Positions 1-11,142 of a stretch of DNA of 64,000 nt are shown one piece after another. Each line of letters starts with the position of its first letter. Position 1 is the first letter of the stretch. The DNA is from Brassica napus (Eukaryota; Streptophyta; Magnoliopsida; Brassicales; Brassicaceae): the NCBI RefSeq assembly GCF_020379485.1, contig NW_026015657.1, positions 248,001 through 312,000 on the forward strand, read 5' to 3'. The notes beneath the pieces were generated by a model, which saw nothing but the letters and a program-made list of their open reading frames with translations, did not search any database and had not been told where the DNA came from. The position numbers and the translations under genes are program-made.

Positions 1-1046
1 GTATCCAAATCAAGCTTCTCACAAAGTGATTCATCCCGGTTTGATTGGAACGACGATGAAGCTGTGCTATTCCCAAACTGGGAAACTGGAATCACCTGAT
101 TTGAAAGGGGAATAACTTCTTCATCCCAACTCCTATGAGATTTATTCAACTTCCTGGTGATTCTCCACCACTTTATGTATCCAAATCAAGCTTCTCACAA
201 AGTGATTCATCCTGGTTTGATTGGAACGACGAAGAAGCTGTCCTATTCCCAAACTGGGAAACTGGAATCACCTGATTTGAAAGTGGGATAACTTCTTCTT
301 TCCAACTCCTATGAGATTTATAAAACTTCCTGGTGATTCTCCACCACTTTATGTACCCAAATCAAGCTTCTCACAAAGTGATTCATCCTGGTTTGATTGG
401 AACGACGAAGAAGCTGTCCTATTCCCAAACTGGGAAACTGGAATCACCTGATTTGAAAGTGGGATAACTTCTTCTTGCCAACTCCTATGAGATTTATTCA
501 ACTTCCTGGTGATTCTCCACCACTTTATGTATCCAAATCAAGCTTCTCACAAAGTGATTCATCCTGGTTTGATTGGAACGACGAAGAAGCTGTCCTATTC
601 CCAAACTGGGAAACTGGAATCACCTGATTTGAAAGTGGGATAACTTCTTCTTGACAACTCCTATGAGATTTATTCAACTTCCTGGTGATTCTCCACCACT
701 TTATGTATCCAAATCAAGCTTCTCACAAAGTGATTCATCCTGGTTTGATTGGAACGACGAAGAAGCTGTCCTATTCCCAAACTGGGAAACTGGAATCACC
801 TGATTTGAAAGTGAGATAACTTCTTCATCCCAACTCCTATGAGATTTATTTAACTTCCTGGTTATTCTCCACCACTTTATGTATCAAAATAAAGCTTCTC
901 ACAAAGTGATTCATCCTGGTTTGATTGGAACGACGAAGAAGCTGTCCTATTCCCAAACTGGGAAACTGGAATCACCTGATTTGAATGTGGGATAACTTCT
1001 TCTTGCCAACTCCTATGAGATTAATTCAACTTCCTGGTGATTCTCC
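1..1046. repeat. 176-bp centromeric satellite array 1 (CentBr-like)
   Basis: About six head-to-tail monomers; the phrase starting GTATCCAAATCAAGC recurs at 1, 177, 353 and 529, an exact 176-bp period. Each monomer carries one AAGCTT (HindIII) site and the dyad TTCCCAAACTGGGAA. Monomers are mixed: GATGAAGCTGTGC at 53 and GAAGAAGCTGTCC later. The unit matches what I remember of the Brassica 176-bp HindIII centromere satellite (established knowledge, not searched here). The array is cut off by the window start and ends where copia A inserted. No gene is present; short open frames in it are by-products of the repeat. Confidence 0.95.
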
Positions 1047-1646
1047 TGTTGAGATGAGCTGAGGAATATGAGGAGAGTTGTTCAGGGTTGAAGAGGTTGT
1101 GATGTGGAGAAGAGGAGAAGGATCGGCCTTAGGGAGAACCGTCCGTACCGGTCCGTACAGGTCCGTACCATGGCCGTACGGCCGTACAGACGGTATCGAC
1201 CAAGCGGTAAAGAAATGTTACCGCGAGAAGAAGTTCACGGTCTGATCATGTTTTGCCTTGACCAAAGAAGGCATATGACCGTTTATGGATAGAGGAAGAG
1301 CGTCTCTACAGGCTGGCACAGGCTGGAAGGATAAGGTTCACTTTTAGCATAGTGACCACGCGTGTGGAGAGGCTCATTGGTCCGGTTCAAATTAAAGGCT
1401 CCCTTAGACTTGACCTCACATGCTTAGTCTCTTCTTAAACCCTAGTATCACCTCCTATATATTGTAAACACTCTCTCATTAATAATGCATGCGAGTTATG
1501 TTACTCTCTCTCTAGTCTCTCTCTCTTGTTCATCATGGATCATACTTAATCTCCCCATTTCTCTCACAATCTCTTCTAAACCTCTCTTAATCTCTTACCA
1601 AATCTCTCTTAATCTCTCAATACCTATTCTACTCTCTAATCTCATA
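1047..1646 (+). repeat. 5' LTR of copia A
   Basis: The 600-bp LTR begins TGTTGAG and ends CTCATA directly before the primer site, so its termini are TG...TA rather than the usual TG...CA. A TATA-like box lies at 1456-1463, followed by a pyrimidine-rich CTCTCT stretch. Phased CCGTAC repeats lie at 1141-1187, and a GCGGTAA/TTACCGC inverted repeat near 1204-1224. The 62-codon frame starting with GTG at 1104 recurs in every family-1 LTR and is not treated as a gene. Confidence 0.95.
1141..1187 (+). promoter_or_regulatory. Phased CCGTAC cluster in U3 of copia A LTR
   Basis: GTCCGTAC occurs at 1141, 1151 and 1161, exactly 10 bp apart, followed by GGCCGTAC at 1172 and 1180; the last two overlap in the perfect palindrome GGCCGTACGGCC (1172-1183). 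The same cluster is at 18396-18442 in the 3' LTR. CGTAC is the core of SBP-box (SPL) transcription factor sites (established knowledge). A role as an upstream activator or chromatin signal is inference. Confidence 0.6.
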
Positions 1647-1659
1647 TGGTATCAGAGCC
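1647..1659 (+). other. Primer binding site of copia A (initiator Met tRNA)
   Basis: TGGTATCAGAGCC abuts the 5' LTR and is complementary to the 3' end of plant initiator methionine tRNA, the usual primer for plant copia reverse transcription. The 5' leader from here to the ATG at 1739 is only about 92 nt. Confidence 0.93.
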
Positions 1660-1738
1660 AGGTTGGCTTTGGTATTGAGAGATCCTTGTTCCTTTCTTTA
1701 CATTTGCGAGTTTGTTCTTGTGTGTTAAAGAAGAGGAG

Positions 1739-4220
1739 ATGGAGACGACCAACTTTAGCAAACTGGTGACGGTTCCGGTTGCACTGAAGGGAGGCTCGAA
1801 CTACTTGATGTGGTCCCAGTTGGTGAGGACTACCATTGGAAGGCTAGGGTTGTGGAACCACATCACAGATGATGGTCCGGAGCCAGTGGCCAAAGAAGAT
1901 GAAGAAGAAGGCGACGGGAAGACTCTTGCGGTAGCTGAAGCAAAGAGATGGGTCCAAGAGGATTTGATGGTGCTGTCTGTGCTCCATGCCTCCCTGGAGC
2001 TCCCCATACTTGAAGCTTACGTGCACTTTGAGACTCCTAAGCGCCTTTGGGACATGCTCCATAAGAGGTATGGAAACAAGTCCAACATAAGCCGGGTGTT
2101 TGATCTGAAGCAAACCATCAGTGTCTTGAGGCAAGATGGAGAAGATCTCACCAAGCACATGGGGAAGTTTGGAGCTTTGTGGTCCGAACTTGAGAGTCTT
2201 AGACCCAACACAACTGATGAGGAATCGCTCATTGAGAGGAGAGAGCAAGATCAGGTGTTTGGGCTATTGATGACTCTAGATGAAAGCTACCAGGATGTGA
2301 TCAAGCATATCCTGAGATCACCTACTCTCCCATCCATGGAGGAGGTATGCGCTCAACTTCAGAAGGAGGAAGGCTCTCTTGGGTTGTTTGGAGGCAAGAA
2401 GGGAATGTCCACGGCTCATAAAGCAGAAGAGGCGCAAGCAAACAAGGCAGCGTACCGTGGAGATGGAAGGAAGTATGAGAAGTATGAGGGAAGCTGTGAG
2501 CATTGCAAGCGGCAGGGGCATAAGAAGAGTCAGTGCTGGATCCTACATCCACACCTCAGGCCTAGCAAGTTCAACAAGGATAGAGAAGCTAAGGCTCACC
2601 TTTCTGCTGAAGCAAGTGGTGCCGGCTCATCAGGGGCTAGTCCAAATGTCAAGGCGGGTGAAAGTGAAGGCAGAGCTCTAACTTCTCAGGAGGTGATCAC
2701 CAAGGCTGACTTTGAGGCTTTCATCCGAGCCCTCAAGGAGTCTGGTAAAATGCTAGGCAACACTCTTGGATACTCATACTCTGCTCATACATTACCTAGT
2801 ATCTCTGATAAACTGTTAGACATTTTTAAAATCTCATGTACTGCCACTGCTCATACTAGCATAACTGATAGATTGTTAGGAGTAGTTAAGAGCCTGAAAG
2901 CTGAAAATGAAACATCTAGAACCAAGACTGCTAGGAGCTTGCATAAACCATTGATAATTGACTCTGGTGCATCTCATCACATGATTAGTGATAACAATCT
3001 GATAAAAGACATAGAACCTGCCCTTGGACATGTTATGATTGCAAATGGAGATAGAATTCCCATTAGGGGCATTGGTAAACTGAACTTGTTTAATAAGGAT
3101 TCAAAAGCTTTTTACATGCCTGAGTTCACCTCTAATCTTTTATCAGTTAAGAAATGCACTACTGATCTTCAATGCAATGTTATTTTCAGTCCTAATGATG
3201 TTAAGTTTCAGGATATTAAGAGCAGTAAGTTGATTGGGCAAGGAGCAACCAAGGGGGATCTTTACATGATTGAAGACCTTGCACCTATTTCTAGTTCTTG
3301 TTTCTCGTTTAGTTCTGTTTCTTCCTTAAGTACTGATGCTCTGTGGCATGCTAGGCTAGGACATCCACATGTTAGGGCCTTAAGCATTATGTTACCAGGT
3401 GTCATGTTTAAAAATAATGATTGTGAGGCATGTATCTTGGGCAAACATTGTAAGACTGTTTTTCAGAGATCATCTACTCTTTATGCAAACTGCTTTGATT
3501 TAATTCACTCTGATGTTTGGACGGCACCTTGCTTATCTAGGGATGATTACAAGTATTATGTCACATTCATTGATGAGAAATCCAAATACACCTGGTTAAC
3601 ATTGATTAAAACTAAAGATAGGGTCCTTGATGCATTTAAAAATTTTCAAGCCTATGTGACTAACCAATATCATGCCAAGATTAAGATTTTCAGGTCTGAT
3701 AATGGTGGGGAGTATACTGGGCATGCATTTCGTGATCACCTTGCTCAACATGGGATTCTTCACCAGACTAGCTGCCCATACACTCCACAGCAGAATGGAG
3801 TTGCGGAAAGGAAGAACAGACATCTCATGGAGGTGTCCCGGTCCATGATGTTCCACAAAGGGGTTCCCAAGAGGTATTGGAGTGATGCTGTGATGACTGC
3901 GTGCTACCTGATCAACAGGATACCAACCAGGATCTTGGCAGATCAATCTCCATTTGAGGTACTCAACAAGAGCAGGCCAGTCTTGGATCACCTGAGGACC
4001 TTTGGATGCGTGTGTTATGTTCTTGTACCAGGCGAGCAGAGAAACAAACTAGAAGCAAAGAGCACCAAGGCTATGATGATTGGGTATTCCACTTCACAGA
4101 AGGGATACAAATGCTATGATCCTACAGCTAGGAGAGTCCTAGTGTCAAGGGATGTCAGATTCATGGAAGACAAAGGATACTATGATGAGCAGACATGGGA
4201 AGACTTGGAGGATCTCTCCC
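1739..4220 (+). pseudogene. copia A gag-pol fragment 1: Gag, protease, integrase
   Basis: This is the first part of the family-1 polyprotein. I start it at the ATG at 1739; the open frame extends upstream to a TTG at 1712. In order: a copia-type Gag domain, a CX2CX4HX4C zinc knuckle beginning at Cys253, the protease motif DSGASHH with catalytic Asp408, the integrase HX4H pair at His537 and His542, and the integrase triad Asp592, Asp654, Glu690. The frame is then cut by gypsy insertion B after the target copy CTCCC (4216-4220) and reads a few codons into B to a stop at 4232-4234. Compared with F it keeps two extra codons in Gag. Any product would lack reverse transcriptase. Confidence 0.95.
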
Positions 4221-5159
4221 TGATACAAGCCTAAGCTATCAAAGGCTGTACGTCCCCAAGCAAGAGAGAAGGAGCCGATCTAACACAAGGGTGATCCGGA
4301 TGGACTGATCTAATCAACCAAGGGATCTGAACTGGAACTGTATGATGGGATGAAGTGCACCACACGAGAGATGGGGAGGCTCGTGATACAACACAAGGTT
4401 CCTCTAGGCCGTGGAGGTACTGGTCTCACAAGGCAAAGAGAAGGAGGCGAGTTCTAGCTTGAGAGCTCTAGGGTTTTCTTTAAAAGAAAAGTTTATGATT
4501 ATTCAAAGTCTGCCCCAAAAGTGGGCTTGCGAAAACATATAAATAGGACTAAGGGAACAGGCTCCACTTAGGTCACGAAAGTACAAATAAGGAAACAAAC
4601 TATAATGTAAAACATGAAATAAGGTCATGAGGCTTCTTAGCCTTGGATCGAACTTGGCACTTGGGATAAGTGTGAAGCAAGTTGTGGCCTCGTTAAAAAC
4701 CTTCTCTGGAAAACCCATTTGGGACAAAACCAAGAGTAAGGGAAAAAGAGCACACACAAAGAGCTTGGCCTAGTTGCTAGATTCGTCCAAGAGACTTGCT
4801 AGGCAAGTTGATCTTCCATGGTAATGATCATCAGGTTGGTGTGGCATTGCTCCGGGATGAATGGCCACATATCCTCACTTGATGCTTGTTTCTCCTTAAC
4901 CGGTTCTGCATCCTTTAGTTCATCTTGCTTCAAGCTTGGTTCACCAGCCAGTTTAACCTGTCCAAGATCAGAAGCAAGTATCATGCTCTCATTAAATTTA
5001 TGTTGAAGTACCTTAGCTCTTTGTCTAGTGATAGCTCCCTTGAATACGGTTGGTACTGGCACTTCTTGGACTGTCTCTGATTTGGTTATGTTGCTGATCA
5101 TGTCCTGGATATCAGGTTCAGTTAAGTCTGGTTCCGGCTCTGGTTGAATATCCTCATCA
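4221..5159 (-). repeat. 3' LTR of gypsy B
   Basis: 939 bp, matching 10204-11142 in every stretch compared. The last roughly 120 codons of the polyprotein lie in it (5159 down to the TAG at 4799). Downstream in element sense come the post-stop hairpin (4750-4688) and a TATA-like CTATTTATATG near 4540-4550. The hairpin therefore lies in U3 of the DNA but in the 3' UTR of the mRNA. Confidence 0.95.
4688..4750 (-). other. Post-stop conserved hairpin block, gypsy B (3' LTR copy)
   Basis: In element sense it reads CTCTTTTTCCC, a variable left arm, then GGTTTTGTCCC, TGGGTTTTCC, a matching right arm and GGTTTTTAACGAGG. Arms CCTTACTCTTGG and CCAGAGAAGG pair with two bulges. It begins about 48 nt after the pol stop. 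The 5' LTR copy is at 10671-10733. The same block occurs in all other families of the window. Confidence 0.75.
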
Positions 5160-8100
5160 TTCCCTCCCTCTTCAAAAGGTTTTGACCTCAAAACTGGTTC
5201 ATCTGCAAAACAAGGAGATAGATCAGTAACATTGAAAGTAGAAGACACATTCAACTCACCTGGCAGATCAAGACGGTAGGCATTGTTGTTGATCCTCTCA
5301 ACAACTTGAAATGGGCCGTCCCCTCTTGGCTTCAGCTTGGAACTTCTCTGGTTAGGAAACCTTTCTTGCCGCATGTGTAACCAAACCCACTCCCCTGGTT
5401 CAAATACAATGTCCTTGCGGCCCTTGTTGGCATGTTTAGTGTACTGCTCAGTCCTCTTCTCTAAATTCTCTTGAACCTTCTGATGGAGTTCTTTGACATA
5501 AGCAGCTTTAGCTTCCCCGGTAAGACTGACAACTTCAGCTGGGGGTAATGGTTTAAGATCCAAAGGGGTTTTCGGGTTGAACCCATAGGCTGCCTCAAAG
5601 GGGGACATCTTAGTGGCTGAATGCTGAGCTCGGTTGTATGCAAATTCGATGAATGGAATACAATCAACCCAATTCTTCATGTTCTTCCCAATGGTTGCCC
5701 TAAGCAGCGTAGAGAGCGTCCTGTTGACAACTTCAGTCTGCCCATCAGTTTGGGGATGGCAAGTAGTAGAGAATAGCAACTTTGTTCCCAACTTCTTCCA
5801 TAGTGTTCTCCAAAAGTGGCTGAGGAACTTGGTGTCTCGGTCAGATACAATAGTCCTTGGCACCCCATGTAAGCGCACTACCTCCTTAAAGAACAGATCA
5901 GCAGTTTTGGACGCATCATTCACCTTGGCACAAGGTATGAAGTGTGCCATTTTGGAGAATCTGTCCACGACAACAAAGATTGAATCCTTGTGATGAATTT
6001 TTGGTAATCCTAGGACAAAATCCATGGAGATGTCTACCCAAGGAGCTGTAGGAATCGGCAGTGGCATGTAAAGGCCATGAGGCTGGACTCTAGACTTAGC
6101 CTTCTTGCAAGTCACACATCTGGCGCAATGAGATTCTACTGATTTCTTAAGATGCGGCCAATAGAAATGTTCCCTGACCACAGCAAGTGTCTTATCTACT
6201 CCAAAGTGACCCATGAGCCCTCCTCCGTGAGCCTCTCTAGTGATTAGATCTCTCAAGGAGCATTGAGGAATGCATAATCTCCTGCCCTTGAAAAGAAATC
6301 CCTCATGCAAGTAGAACTTTCCTTGTGGTCCTTTGGTGCAACTTGAGTAGATAGCAGCAAGATCCGGATCTTCTCCGTACAAACTTTTGATGAACTCAAA
6401 TCCCAACACCTTTGCTTCCATGGTTGCAATCAAAGCATATCTCCTGGAGAGTGCATCTGCTACAATGTTCTCCTTGCCCTTCTTATACTTGATAATGTAG
6501 GGAAATGTCTCAATAAACTCTAACCAGCGAGCATGTCTCCTCTTGAGATTGGTTTGCCCTCTTAGATGTTTAAGGGTTTCATGGTCAGTGTGTACCACGA
6601 ATTCTTTAGACAGCAGGTAGTGCTGCCATGTCTCCAAAGCTCTCACCAAGGCATACAACTCTTTATCATAGGTCGGATAATTAAGAGCTGCTCCACCAAG
6701 CTTCTCACTGAAGTAAGCCACGGGTTTTCCTTCTTGAATAAGAACTGCCCCTATCCCAATCCCTGATGCATCACATTCTACTTCAAAGGTCTTATTGAAG
6801 TCGGGTAAGACCAGTACTGGTGCATGGGTCAGGCGATACTTCAAGGTCTGAAAGGCTTCCTGTTGAGCTTTTTCCCAAATGAACCCAATACTCTTCTTCA
6901 CCACAGCAGTAAGGGGTGCAGCTATACTACTGAAATCCTTGACAAACCGCCTGTAGAAGCTAGCTAGGCCATGGAAACTTCTAACTTGGCTGATGTTTGT
7001 TGGAGTCGGCCACTCTTGAATGGCCTTAACCTTCTCTTCATCAACCTGTAAGCCCTGTGAACTCACAACAAAACCTAGGAAGACAAGTTTATCAGTGCAG
7101 AATGTGCACTTCTTGAGGTTTGCATAAAGCCCTTCTTGTCGAAGTGTCTCTAGTACTTGCTCAAGATGTGTCACATGATCAAGTAAACTAGTACTGTAAA
7201 TTAAAATGTCATCGAAATAAACCACAACAAACTTACTGATGTATGGCCTAAGAATGTGGTTCATGAGACGCATGAAAGTACTAGGAGCATTGCTAAGTCC
7301 AAATGGCATCACCAACCATTCATATAGACCTTGCTTTGTTTTAAAAGCTGTCTTCCACTCATCTCCCTCTTTCATTCTTACCTGATGGTACCCACTCTTA
7401 AGATCAATCTTGGAGAAGATGGTGGCTCCGCTTAGCTCATCTAACATGTCATCAAGCCGTGGGATGGGGTGTCTATACTTGATGGTGATGTTGTTGATGG
7501 CTCGGCAGTCTACACACATTCTCCATGTCCCGTCCTTCTTTGGTACAAGTAAGACAGGCACAGCGCAAGGACTGAGACTCTCCCTCACGTATCCTTTGTC
7601 TAATAGGTCCTGCACTTGTCTCTCCAACTCCTTAGTCTCTTCCGGGTTCACCCTATAAGCCGGTTTGTTTGGCAGGGCAGCTCCTGGCACAAAATCTATC
7701 TGGTGCTCAATGCCTCGGAGTGGGGGTAAACCGTGCGGAATCTCCTCTGGAAACACATCTTTGAACATGTCAAGAAGCTTAGTAATCTCTGGATGAAGAG
7801 TTAACTCATCAGAACCTGCACTCAAAAGCTCCTTAAAGATCATTAGTAGCATTGTGTGTTTGGTAGTAGCAGCCTTTCTTACACAGCTAGAACGGATAAG
7901 AAAGTTTGATTTAACAGACTTTTCCTTTTCCTTAACCATTTGCAAATGAATTTCATGAACTTGTGTTGGAGTGAGAGGCGCTAAGCTTATCTTACGCTTA
8001 TCATGCATGAATGTATACATATTAGTTCTACCATCATGCTTAGTTTCTCTATCCCACTGCCATGGTCTTCCTAGCAATACATGTCCAGCTTGCATAGGGA

Positions 8101-9694
8101 CTACGTCACAAACTACTTCATCTTGATACTTACCAATGCTAAATGGAATGCTCACTTGTTCCTTAATTTTAAGCTCAACCTTATCATCTAACCACCTTAG
8201 CCTATATGGATGCGGATGCTTTGTCTTTTCTAAACCAAGTTTTTCTACCATGTAAGCGCTAGCAGCATTGGTACAAGACCCACCATCTATAATAAGGTTA
8301 CATACCTTGCCTTTTATGGTGCAACGGCTGTGGAATATGTTTTCTCTTTGGATTGTCTCGGCGGGTTGAACTAAGACGCTAAGCACACGTCGGATCATCA
8401 AGCTCTCTCCCACATCAGCATATTCAACTTCTCCATACTCTTCTTGAATCTCAGGTACTTCTCCTTCATCACGAGATTCATAGCCATCATCGGTGAGCAG
8501 CATAACCCTCTGGTTTGGGCACTCTCTTGCCATGTGCCCTCGGCCTCTACATTTGAAACAGGTGATGTCTCTGGCACGTTGGGGGTTGGTAGCTTTGGCT
8601 GGCTCGGTTTTGTTGTCCTTCGTGGGTTCGGTGGTGCGAGGCTTAGGCCGGCTGTCTCCTTCAACCCCTTTTCCTTTGTCCACCGACTTGTTGTAGTTGC
8701 TATTGCTTGAATTCCAAGAAACTTGAGACTTGCCCTTGGAGCTCTTCTTCTTGATGTGTTGTTCAGCTTGGATAGCTAGATGGAACAGGTCCTTCATGTC
8801 AGCATAAACATGTCTCTCCACCTTGCAGCTTATCCTCTCCTGTAAACCATCAAGGAATTGAGCCATGGTAGCTTCCTCATCTTCATTAAGGTCCAAACGG
8901 TTTCTTAATTTCTCAAACTCTTCATAGTACTCTTCCACTGACTTGCTGCCTTGCTTGAGTGCCCGTAACTTCCTTTGCAAGTCTCTGTGAAAGTGTTGTG
9001 GCACAAACCGTTGCTTCATCGCATCTTTCATGTCTAGCCAAGAGTCTAGTTGCCTCAATCCGTTCCTTCTCCTATCGGAGCACAATCTATCCCACCAGGA
9101 AAGTGCATTGTCCGTGAGCTGAGCTACTGCCAAAGCAACTCTTTTAGGACCAGGGTGGTTATAGTAGGCAAAAATGTGATCCATCCTTTTCTCCCAGTCT
9201 AGGTAAGCTTCTGGATCAACCTTCCCCGCATAGCCGGGAGCATTCATCTTGATGTGCTCTGGCCCTTGGTTATAGTTTTGTTGGCGTGGGGCTCGGTGTT
9301 GAGGTAGGAGTTCCTCTTCTTCAAACCCTTGGTGCCGGTTTTGCCTGCGTGGAGCTCGGGGTTGAGGTGCAAACCCTTCCTCCTCTTCTTCTTCACCATA
9401 GTCATCTGGTGGCAACCCTGCTCTCTGGTTTGGTATTGGACCGTGCTGCTGTCCCGTGTCTTCATCAGTCTGCTGGTTCCGGGTGCTAGTCTCCGGGTTG
9501 TCATGGACGGGCACTCCATATCTTCTGTTGTTTGGATTCAAGAACCTATCAACGTTCCGTACTGGTTGCAAAGGAGGAGGTCTTTGCTCAACTCTAGTCA
9601 TCCTTTCCCCAAGGTCTTGCCGCATAACCCTCATCTCTTCTCTCAAAGCGTTGAGGACTTGCATCATGGTAGCTTGCTCACTCGCTTCTCCCAT
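4799..9694 (-). CDS. Gag-Pol polyprotein of gypsy B (1631 aa, intact frame)
   Basis: This single open frame begins at an ATG at 9694 and ends with TAG inside the 3' LTR. Domains in order: an N-terminal region rich in Arg, Gln and Glu; a Retrotrans_gag-type domain (about residues 150-320); a zinc knuckle with Cys379, Cys382, His387 and Cys392; an aspartic protease with a DGG variant active site at Asp470; reverse transcriptase with YFDD at 826-829; RNase H with Asp975; integrase with an HHCC finger and catalytic Asp1225, Asp1285 and Glu1321; a GPF module; and an acidic Pro/Glu-rich tail from about residue 1512 encoded by the LTR. The length is normal for chromoviruses. The tail sits where CRM elements carry a targeting motif; whether it binds centromeric chromatin is inference. 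All catalytic residues checked are present, so it could be active. Confidence 0.95.
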   Translation of the reverse strand: MGEASEQATMMQVLNALREEMRVMRQDLGERMTRVEQRPPPLQPVRNVDRFLNPNNRRYGVPVHDNPETSTRNQQTDEDTGQQHGPIPNQRAGLPPDDYGEEEEEEGFAPQPRAPRRQNRHQGFEEEELLPQHRAPRQQNYNQGPEHIKMNAPGYAGKVDPEAYLDWEKRMDHIFAYYNHPGPKRVALAVAQLTDNALSWWDRLCSDRRRNGLRQLDSWLDMKDAMKQRFVPQHFHRDLQRKLRALKQGSKSVEEYYEEFEKLRNRLDLNEDEEATMAQFLDGLQERISCKVERHVYADMKDLFHLAIQAEQHIKKKSSKGKSQVSWNSSNSNYNKSVDKGKGVEGDSRPKPRTTEPTKDNKTEPAKATNPQRARDITCFKCRGRGHMARECPNQRVMLLTDDGYESRDEGEVPEIQEEYGEVEYADVGESLMIRRVLSVLVQPAETIQRENIFHSRCTIKGKVCNLIIDGGSCTNAASAYMVEKLGLEKTKHPHPYRLRWLDDKVELKIKEQVSIPFSIGKYQDEVVCDVVPMQAGHVLLGRPWQWDRETKHDGRTNMYTFMHDKRKISLAPLTPTQVHEIHLQMVKEKEKSVKSNFLIRSSCVRKAATTKHTMLLMIFKELLSAGSDELTLHPEITKLLDMFKDVFPEEIPHGLPPLRGIEHQIDFVPGAALPNKPAYRVNPEETKELERQVQDLLDKGYVRESLSPCAVPVLLVPKKDGTWRMCVDCRAINNITIKYRHPIPRLDDMLDELSGATIFSKIDLKSGYHQVRMKEGDEWKTAFKTKQGLYEWLVMPFGLSNAPSTFMRLMNHILRPYISKFVVVYFDDILIYSTSLLDHVTHLEQVLETLRQEGLYANLKKCTFCTDKLVFLGFVVSSQGLQVDEEKVKAIQEWPTPTNISQVRSFHGLASFYRRFVKDFSSIAAPLTAVVKKSIGFIWEKAQQEAFQTLKYRLTHAPVLVLPDFNKTFEVECDASGIGIGAVLIQEGKPVAYFSEKLGGAALNYPTYDKELYALVRALETWQHYLLSKEFVVHTDHETLKHLRGQTNLKRRHARWLEFIETFPYIIKYKKGKENIVADALSRRYALIATMEAKVLGFEFIKSLYGEDPDLAAIYSSCTKGPQGKFYLHEGFLFKGRRLCIPQCSLRDLITREAHGGGLMGHFGVDKTLAVVREHFYWPHLKKSVESHCARCVTCKKAKSRVQPHGLYMPLPIPTAPWVDISMDFVLGLPKIHHKDSIFVVVDRFSKMAHFIPCAKVNDASKTADLFFKEVVRLHGVPRTIVSDRDTKFLSHFWRTLWKKLGTKLLFSTTCHPQTDGQTEVVNRTLSTLLRATIGKNMKNWVDCIPFIEFAYNRAQHSATKMSPFEAAYGFNPKTPLDLKPLPPAEVVSLTGEAKAAYVKELHQKVQENLEKRTEQYTKHANKGRKDIVFEPGEWVWLHMRQERFPNQRSSKLKPRGDGPFQVVERINNNAYRLDLPGELNVSSTFNVTDLSPCFADEPVLRSKPFEEGGNDEDIQPEPEPDLTEPDIQDMISNITKSETVQEVPVPTVFKGAITRQRAKVLQHKFNESMILASDLGQVKLAGEPSLKQDELKDAEPVKEKQASSEDMWPFIPEQCHTNLMIITMEDQLA
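5160..5173 (-). other. Polypurine tract of gypsy B, also coding
   Basis: In element sense GAAGAGGGAGGGAA lies directly before the 3' LTR start TGATGAGG. It primes plus-strand DNA synthesis. The same bases are codons for the Glu-Glu-Gly-Gly-Asn of the polyprotein, whose frame continues into the LTR. Confidence 0.88.
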
Positions 9695-10203
9695 GTATGC
9701 GGTTGAGTTGTACCTTGCAAGATAAACAAGAGATGCCTTAGCTTTTCAATAGGTAAATAAGAAAGAAAACGAGAAAGAAAAGATACAAATTTCCTTTTTT
9801 TGTTTTTTTTTATAAATTCGAATAGGCAATAGACACTAATAAAAGCTGTAGTAGTAATAGAATTGGAAAGACTTGGAAAAGGTGATCGACCGGGAAGGAA
9901 ACAATTTGAAAACTCTTTGCAAAAATGGAAACCGAATTATGCAATCCTAGCAACACGTTTTTATTTTTTTATTTTTTTTTTTTTGACTTGATGAAGATTA
10001 AAACTAAGCAGAACAGGATGTAACAATCGGATGCAAGCAAGATGTGAAGAAAACAACTAAGTGCAACAATGAAACGCGATCTCTTTATTTGGTTTTATGA
10101 TTTCATGAAAGCAGAAACAATGAATCACAAATCGGATGCAAATAGAAGAGACAAGGATAGATATAACCTGATGCTGAAGGAACTTCAGCTCTGATACCAG
10201 AAA
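9695..10203 (-). other. 5' leader of gypsy B with initiator-Met primer site
   Basis: Between the 5' LTR and the ATG. The primer site, read as + strand GCTCTGATACCA at 10188-10199, is the complement of TGGTATCAGAGC, four bases from the LTR edge. The rest is untranslated leader with two long T-rich runs on the + strand (about 9787-9812 and 9958-9984), so A-rich in the RNA. No other gene is seen. Confidence 0.88.
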
Positions 10204-11142
10204 TGATACAAGCCTAAGCTATCAAAGGCTGTACGTCCCCAAGCAAGAGAGAAGGAGCCGATCTAACACAAGGGTGATCCGGATGGACTGATCTAATCAA
10301 CCAAGGGATCTGAACTGGAACTGTATGATGGGATGAAGTGCACCACACGAGAGATGGGGAGGCTCGTGATACAACACAAGGTTCCTCTAGGCCGTGGAGG
10401 TACTGGTCTCACAAGGCAAAGAGAAGGAGGCGAGTTCTAGCTTGAGAGCTCTAGGGTTTTCTTTAAAAGAAAAGTTTATGATTATTCAAAGTCTGCCCCA
10501 AAAGTGGGCTTGCGAAAACATATAAATAGGACTAAGGGAACAGGCTCCACTTAGGTCACGAAAGTACAAATAAGGAAACAAACTATAATGTAAAACATGA
10601 AATAAGGTCATGAGGCTTCTTAGCCTTGGATCGAACTTGGCACTTGGGATAAGTGTGAAGCAAGTTGTGGCCTCGTTAAAAACCTTCTCTGGAAAACCCA
10701 TTTGGGACAAAACCAAGAGTAAGGGAAAAAGAGCACACACAAAGAGCTTGGCCTAGTTGCTAGATTCGTCCAAGAGACTTGCTAGGCAAGTTGATCTTCC
10801 ATGGTAATGATCATCAGGTTGGTGTGGCATTGCTCCGGGATGAATGGCCACATATCCTCACTTGATGCTTGTTTCTCCTTAACCGGTTCTGCATCCTTTA
10901 GTTCATCTTGCTTCAAGCTTGGTTCACCAGCCAGTTTAACCTGTCCAAGATCAGAAGCAAGTATCATGCTCTCATTAAATTTATGTTGAAGTACCTTAGC
11001 TCTTTGTCTAGTGATAGCTCCCTTGAATACGGTTGGTACTGGCACTTCTTGGACTGTCTCTGATTTGGTTATGTTGCTGATCATGTCCTGGATATCAGGT
11101 TCAGTTAAGTCTGGTTCCGGCTCTGGTTGAATATCCTCATCA
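10204..11142 (-). repeat. 5' LTR of gypsy B
   Basis: 939 bp, the partner of 4221-5159. It carries a duplicate of the polyprotein tail-coding segment (10782-11142), an orphan frame here, and the hairpin block at 10671-10733. It ends exactly at the target duplication CTCCC. Confidence 0.95.

Larger units (their letters stand above)
4221..11142 (-). mobile_element. Ty3/gypsy LTR retrotransposon B (CRM-like chromovirus), nested in copia A
   Basis: A complete 6922-bp element: 939-bp LTRs at 4221-5159 and 10204-11142 and a 5-bp target duplication CTCCC at 4216-4220 and 11143-11147 inside copia A. Termini in element sense are TGATGAGG...TTGTATCA. It is antisense to its host. It has an initiator-Met primer site, one gag-pol frame and a purine tract that is itself coding. 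The LTRs look identical by eye, so insertion was recent. The domain order, the Gag and the coding run into the 3' LTR fit CRM-type centromeric chromoviruses, the group holding the Brassica element CRB. That subgroup call is inference from memory; no classical chromodomain was seen. Confidence 0.95.

Noticed and set aside
217..233. CENP-B box-like TTGATTGGAACGACGA in the satellite monomer
   Set aside because: It keeps TTGGAA but lacks the essential TTCG and CGGG bases of the mammalian box, and plants have no confirmed CENP-B function of this kind.
1104..1292. 62-codon frame repeated in family-1 LTRs (also 18359, 43599, 48994)
   Set aside because: It starts with GTG, lies in U3 over the CCGTAC repeats and is present only because the LTR is repeated. 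No protein feature supports it.
4221..4234. Fusion of copia A pol to B as a functional chimeric protein
   Set aside because: Only four extra codons before a stop; a by-product of insertion, not a designed fusion.
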